Source: Dictyocoela muelleri (lineage: Eukaryota; Microsporidia). Taken from it: 20,900 bases of DNA. The notes beneath the pieces were generated by a model. It made no database searches and was not told where the DNA came from. It worked only from the letters and a program-made list of their open reading frames with translations. This document shows, in pieces, positions 18,001 to 20,900 of the stretch. Each line of letters begins with the position of its first letter. The first letter of the stretch is position 1. A program made the translations under genes and the position numbers. The stretch covers positions 1 to 20,900 of the forward strand of contig SDVU01000101.1 of NCBI GenBank assembly GCA_016256075.1. The letters run 5' to 3'.

Positions 18001-19550
18001 GGTTTATCTAATTACAATAATATTATAGTGTTATCTCTATTCTAAAATTCATTGCAATTGATTATGAATACTCTCATATATTTTTCTAAAAAACCCTTTA
18101 ATAAAATTATAAAATTCGCGAATGATTTATTCTTTTTACACAATTATTATTTATAGTATACAGATATTTAGATTTACTCAATAATATAAGAAAAACACAT
18201 ATAACGAGGTGTATTGGTGTGATTAGCGCTAAAGCATTGGTGTCATTTTAATATGTAATAGGAAATTATTAATAAAAATATTATTCTAACTAATACCGGT
18301 TTGCATTTTTTAAGCCATTGAGTGCTGTTTTAAGTCCAAATAGTTAAAATAATTATTTAAAATACTAATGTTTAGTATTTATTTCTAGTCTGTTTCTAGA
18401 AGGATTAAGAAAATATAATAAGACTAACAACTTTTCAGAATTTAACGATCTTTTTACGTAGATATTAGTCATAAAATCCATAATTATACGACGTAGAATC
18501 GCGCTAAAAAAAGCATGCGAATTTTGATTACAATTAGAGAAAAATATTTGTAACAATAACAAATAAAAAAATACGTTCATTGATATTAACTCAATTAATT
18601 TAATGGCCGTATTATATAAAATTATAATGAATATATAGGTCTTGAAATATAGAAAATTTTGCTAAAAACATATAAACTGAAGATGTTTGTAAATTACTTT
18701 ACTTAAAGATTTTTTTAATTAAACCCAAATTTTTTATTAGAGGCGGAAATTGGTATCATCAGAAATGTCGCGAAATGCTATAAGCCGAATCATTTTGTAT
18801 AATATTCTTCGTAAGTCATGTTTCAGGTTCTCATGAGTTATATAATAAATATCTGTTTTTACGCTTCATTTTATATTTAAAAAAAAATTATTCGCCGAGT
18901 TCCGTAGTATATAATAATTATTAATTGTAAAAAAAGTAGTTTATACCCCCCCCTTTTTTAGTTCTATATTACATATAGAGAGAGTGATATCAACATGTCA
19001 GAACTATGGCAATAAAGTATATATTATATATCTGTTCTGTGTGTTATGTTTTGTTTTGTTGAGAAGTTTCTGTCTAAAATTATAATAAATAGATATGCAC
19101 CCTTAATTGTTTGTTTAGCGTGCGTTGTTCACTCTCGACTGCAGTAAATATAGAGTTTATTTTTTTTATGTGCGAATTAGCTGTCTATGCGTGCGTACGG
19201 TGTGATTCTGCTCTTTCATAATATAACTTTATACGCTACTTTAAAATTTAACTAAAATACTACAAAAAATACAATTTTATCTTTAAAAAAATTTATACCT
19301 AATTTTATTATAATTTCGAATAATTGAAAGTGTAAAAAAATTGAAAATGTTTGTAAGAATAATTTTTATATAAAAATAAGGTAATGATAACATTGTATAT
19401 ACGAAATACTTGTAGAATGAATAGGTTACTTGGTTTATACTTTCTACATTGGATTTATAATTAAAGCTTTCATATTGTGTTCAACTGTTCTAAACCGTTT
19501 CTTTTAAATGCTTTAAAATATTTATATCTTCTATTTAAAGCGACTTTATC
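15083..19550. other. 4.5 kb of AT-rich sequence, nothing recognised
   Basis: This is the largest silent stretch of the window. Open frames of 57-71 codons (15192-15365 plus; 17076-17264, 17574-17771 and 18365-18580 minus) have no family signature and are of chance length. A small GC-rich spot has a doubled GGCCCGT (15686-15699). From about 18945 to 19210 the sequence is richer in G and T, with a C8 run near 18947-18955. I could not identify any gene, RNA or element. Confidence 0.5.
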
Positions 19551-19551
19551 G

Positions 19552-19593
<42 letters not shown>
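19552..19593. repeat. (ATT)14 microsatellite
   Basis: Fourteen uninterrupted ATT units. Confidence 0.95.
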
Positions 19594-19862
19594 GCGATCT
19601 ATCAACATCTAGTTTCCATCAATATTTCATTGTAGTCAGGGGTCTTGTAAAATTATTCGCTTTGTCGTTTTTAATACTTTTTTTTTTCTAAAAAAATTTT
19701 TGAAGATAAACATACATCATTTTTTTCTCTATACATTTATGGTCACACAAAAGTTTTATATATTTTTATATCCGACTATCATGGATTGAAAGAAAATATC
19801 TTAAAGCATTTTTCGAAATCTTTAAAACATCAACGTATTTATACAGAATTCCATGTGATATA
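19594..19862. other. Spacer before the Tigger-like element
   Basis: No gene is seen. It ends in TA (19861-19862), the target dinucleotide expected for a Tc1/mariner/pogo-type insertion. Confidence 0.5.
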
Positions 19863-20900
19863 CAGTCATCCCCCTATATACCGCCGTTCATTATAACGCC
19901 ACCCCTATACACCGCCATACTTGTGCGTAACCTCTTAATAAATCAAAAGAATCCCCCTGTGTAGTGCTATCTCTCATTATACCGCCACAATTTTCGAAAA
20001 ATTAATTTTAAACCCATGTTTAAAAAAAGGAACTCTTTAAATATTCTGCAAAAAAAGAAATTATTGATTACAAAGTTATGAATCCAAAAATAACACATAG
20101 ATTTCTCGCAGAAAAATTTTCTAAAAGATTTGGTTTAAAGATTTCTAGACGAGCGATGGGTGATATAATATAAAATAAAGACGCATTTTTATCAATTTAT
20201 TTCGAAAATAATGATAAATTTTGTCGTATTAGTCGAAACAAATATAGCAATCTGAACAACAATTTGTGGGATTGGGTTAAACTTGCTTCAAATTCTGATT
20301 TAATTTTATACAGAAGATATCATAAAGATAAAGGCACAAGAAATAGCCAAAAAATGAAAATTAAATTCTTTTATCGGTTCTAATGGTTGGCTATATAAAT
20401 TAAAATTACGATTTAAAATTTGTGAGAGGACATTAGTGGTGAAACCGCTGGTATAAACATTGATAATTTTTATGAGAGAATTGTAGAAATAAAAAGAAAA
20501 GTATCCGAATTAGATCTCCCAAATGTGTATAATATGGATGAAACTGGGGTATTCTATAAAGAAATACCCTCAAAAACAAATTTATATCACGCAAAAAAGG
20601 GATTCAAAAAAATAAAGATAGAATAAGCATGGTGTTATGTGTTAACTCGGATGGATCTGATAAAAGAAAACTCACTATTGTGGGTAAACACACAAATCCC
20701 CACTGTTTTAGGGGTTTTAATCACAGTAATTTATGTGATTACATAAACACAAATAAAGCATGGTTTACCTCGCGTGATTTTAAAAAGTGGTTATATGATT
20801 TTGATATCGATCTTAATAGTCAAAAGAAATATATTGTTAATTTTGGACAACGCGCCTTGTCATGACAAAAATTTAAAATTTAAGAATATTGAATTATGTT
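19863..20900 (+). mobile_element. Tigger/pogo-like DNA transposon, left part, broken
   Basis: The element begins CAGTCATCCCCCTATATACC directly after a TA, typical of pogo/Tigger ends. The block from CCCCCTATATACCGCC through CATTATAACGCCAC (about 19869-19902) recurs diverged as CCCCCTGTGTAGTGCT through CATTATACCGCCAC (19953-19988). CCCCTATACACCGCC (19902-19916) lies between, giving a two- to three-fold repeated end. The transposase follows in the same direction and the element runs off the window, so its right end is not seen. Confidence 0.85.
20016..20900 (+). pseudogene. Tigger/pogo-like (CENP-B/DDE_1 family) transposase, frameshifted and partial
   Basis: From ATG 20016 the protein starts MFKKRNSLNILQ, shifts frame near 20050 and continues EIIDYKVMNPKITHRFLAEK, a psq-type helix-turn-helix. 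A CENP-B/Tc5-type DNA-binding segment follows (LNNNLWDWVKLASNSDLILY; then GSNGWLYKLKLRFKI in another frame). The DDE_1 core shows ISGETAGINIDNFYERI, LPNVYNMDETGVFYKEIPSK (first catalytic D), LCVNSDGSDKRKLTIVGKHT and DNAPCHDKNLKFKN (second D) near 20848. The third acid would lie beyond the window. At least five frame breaks and two in-frame stops make it non-functional. The longest open piece is 20629-20865. Confidence 0.9.

Noticed and set aside
17076-18580. Three minus-strand frames of 62-71 codons
   Set aside because: They are low-complexity, chance-length frames with no motif or supporting context.
18945-19210. Solo LTR
   Set aside because: The composition is unusual, but there is no second copy, target duplication or retroelement part nearby to support it.
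1-20900. CRISPR array, bacterial operon or phage region
   Set aside because: There are no regularly spaced repeats, ribosome binding sites or bacterial genes; the 5S rRNA and element families are eukaryotic.

Overview
This is a strongly AT-rich eukaryotic window with one clear host gene, a 5S ribosomal RNA gene. Almost everything else that can be recognised is a transposable element, mostly decayed. The mix of Merlin (IS1016/IS1595-like), Tigger/pogo-like, FLYWCH/MULE and Ty3/Gypsy elements with very low gene density suits a large, TE-rich microsporidian genome of the Edhazardia or Anncaliia kind. That assignment is an inference from composition and element content, because no host protein marker is present.

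Layout, left to right. Positions 1-79 and 5109-5187 hold inverted copies of one hairpin repeat. Positions 240-870 look like a miniature inverted-repeat element. It abuts a badly decayed Merlin transposase on the minus strand (871-1705) that is visible only by reading across several frames. An 18-bp tandem array (1961-2041) precedes the 5S rRNA gene (2277-2392). A foldback element (about 3161-3410), a lone Merlin-type end (3768-3819) and the C-terminal half of a MULE transposase (4169-4735, minus) follow. A FLYWCH zinc-finger remnant on the same strand (7082-7254) may be the N-terminus of that MULE; a broken Merlin copy (5696-6809) lies between them.

Positions 7685-8037 form a large foldback element flanked by an 11-bp direct repeat. 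Next comes the one transposon that looks whole: a Merlin element (8314-9391) with an intact 296-codon DDE transposase and near-perfect ends. It sits between an older probable Merlin remnant (8080-8313) and the RNase H region of a broken Ty3/Gypsy retroelement on the minus strand (about 9392-11458), so it is younger than both. An integrase-like remnant lies just beyond the gag end (about 11560-11800). A decayed sister of the intact Merlin element, on the minus strand, occupies 13972-15082. The window closes with the left part of a decayed Tigger/pogo-like transposon (from 19863), which runs off the right edge.

About 7 kb (11.8-13.97 kb and 15.08-19.86 kb) contains nothing I can name.

The most interesting pattern is the shared end architecture of the two related Merlin elements. 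At the transposase 5' end, two direct copies of a unit ending in a C-run stand side by side. At the 3' end, two copies meet head to head as a C/G-run palindrome. A third place (3768-3819) shows the 5' version without a recognisable element behind it, and the Tigger element also has a repeated end. Paired subterminal repeats may therefore be a common trait of transposons in this genome.
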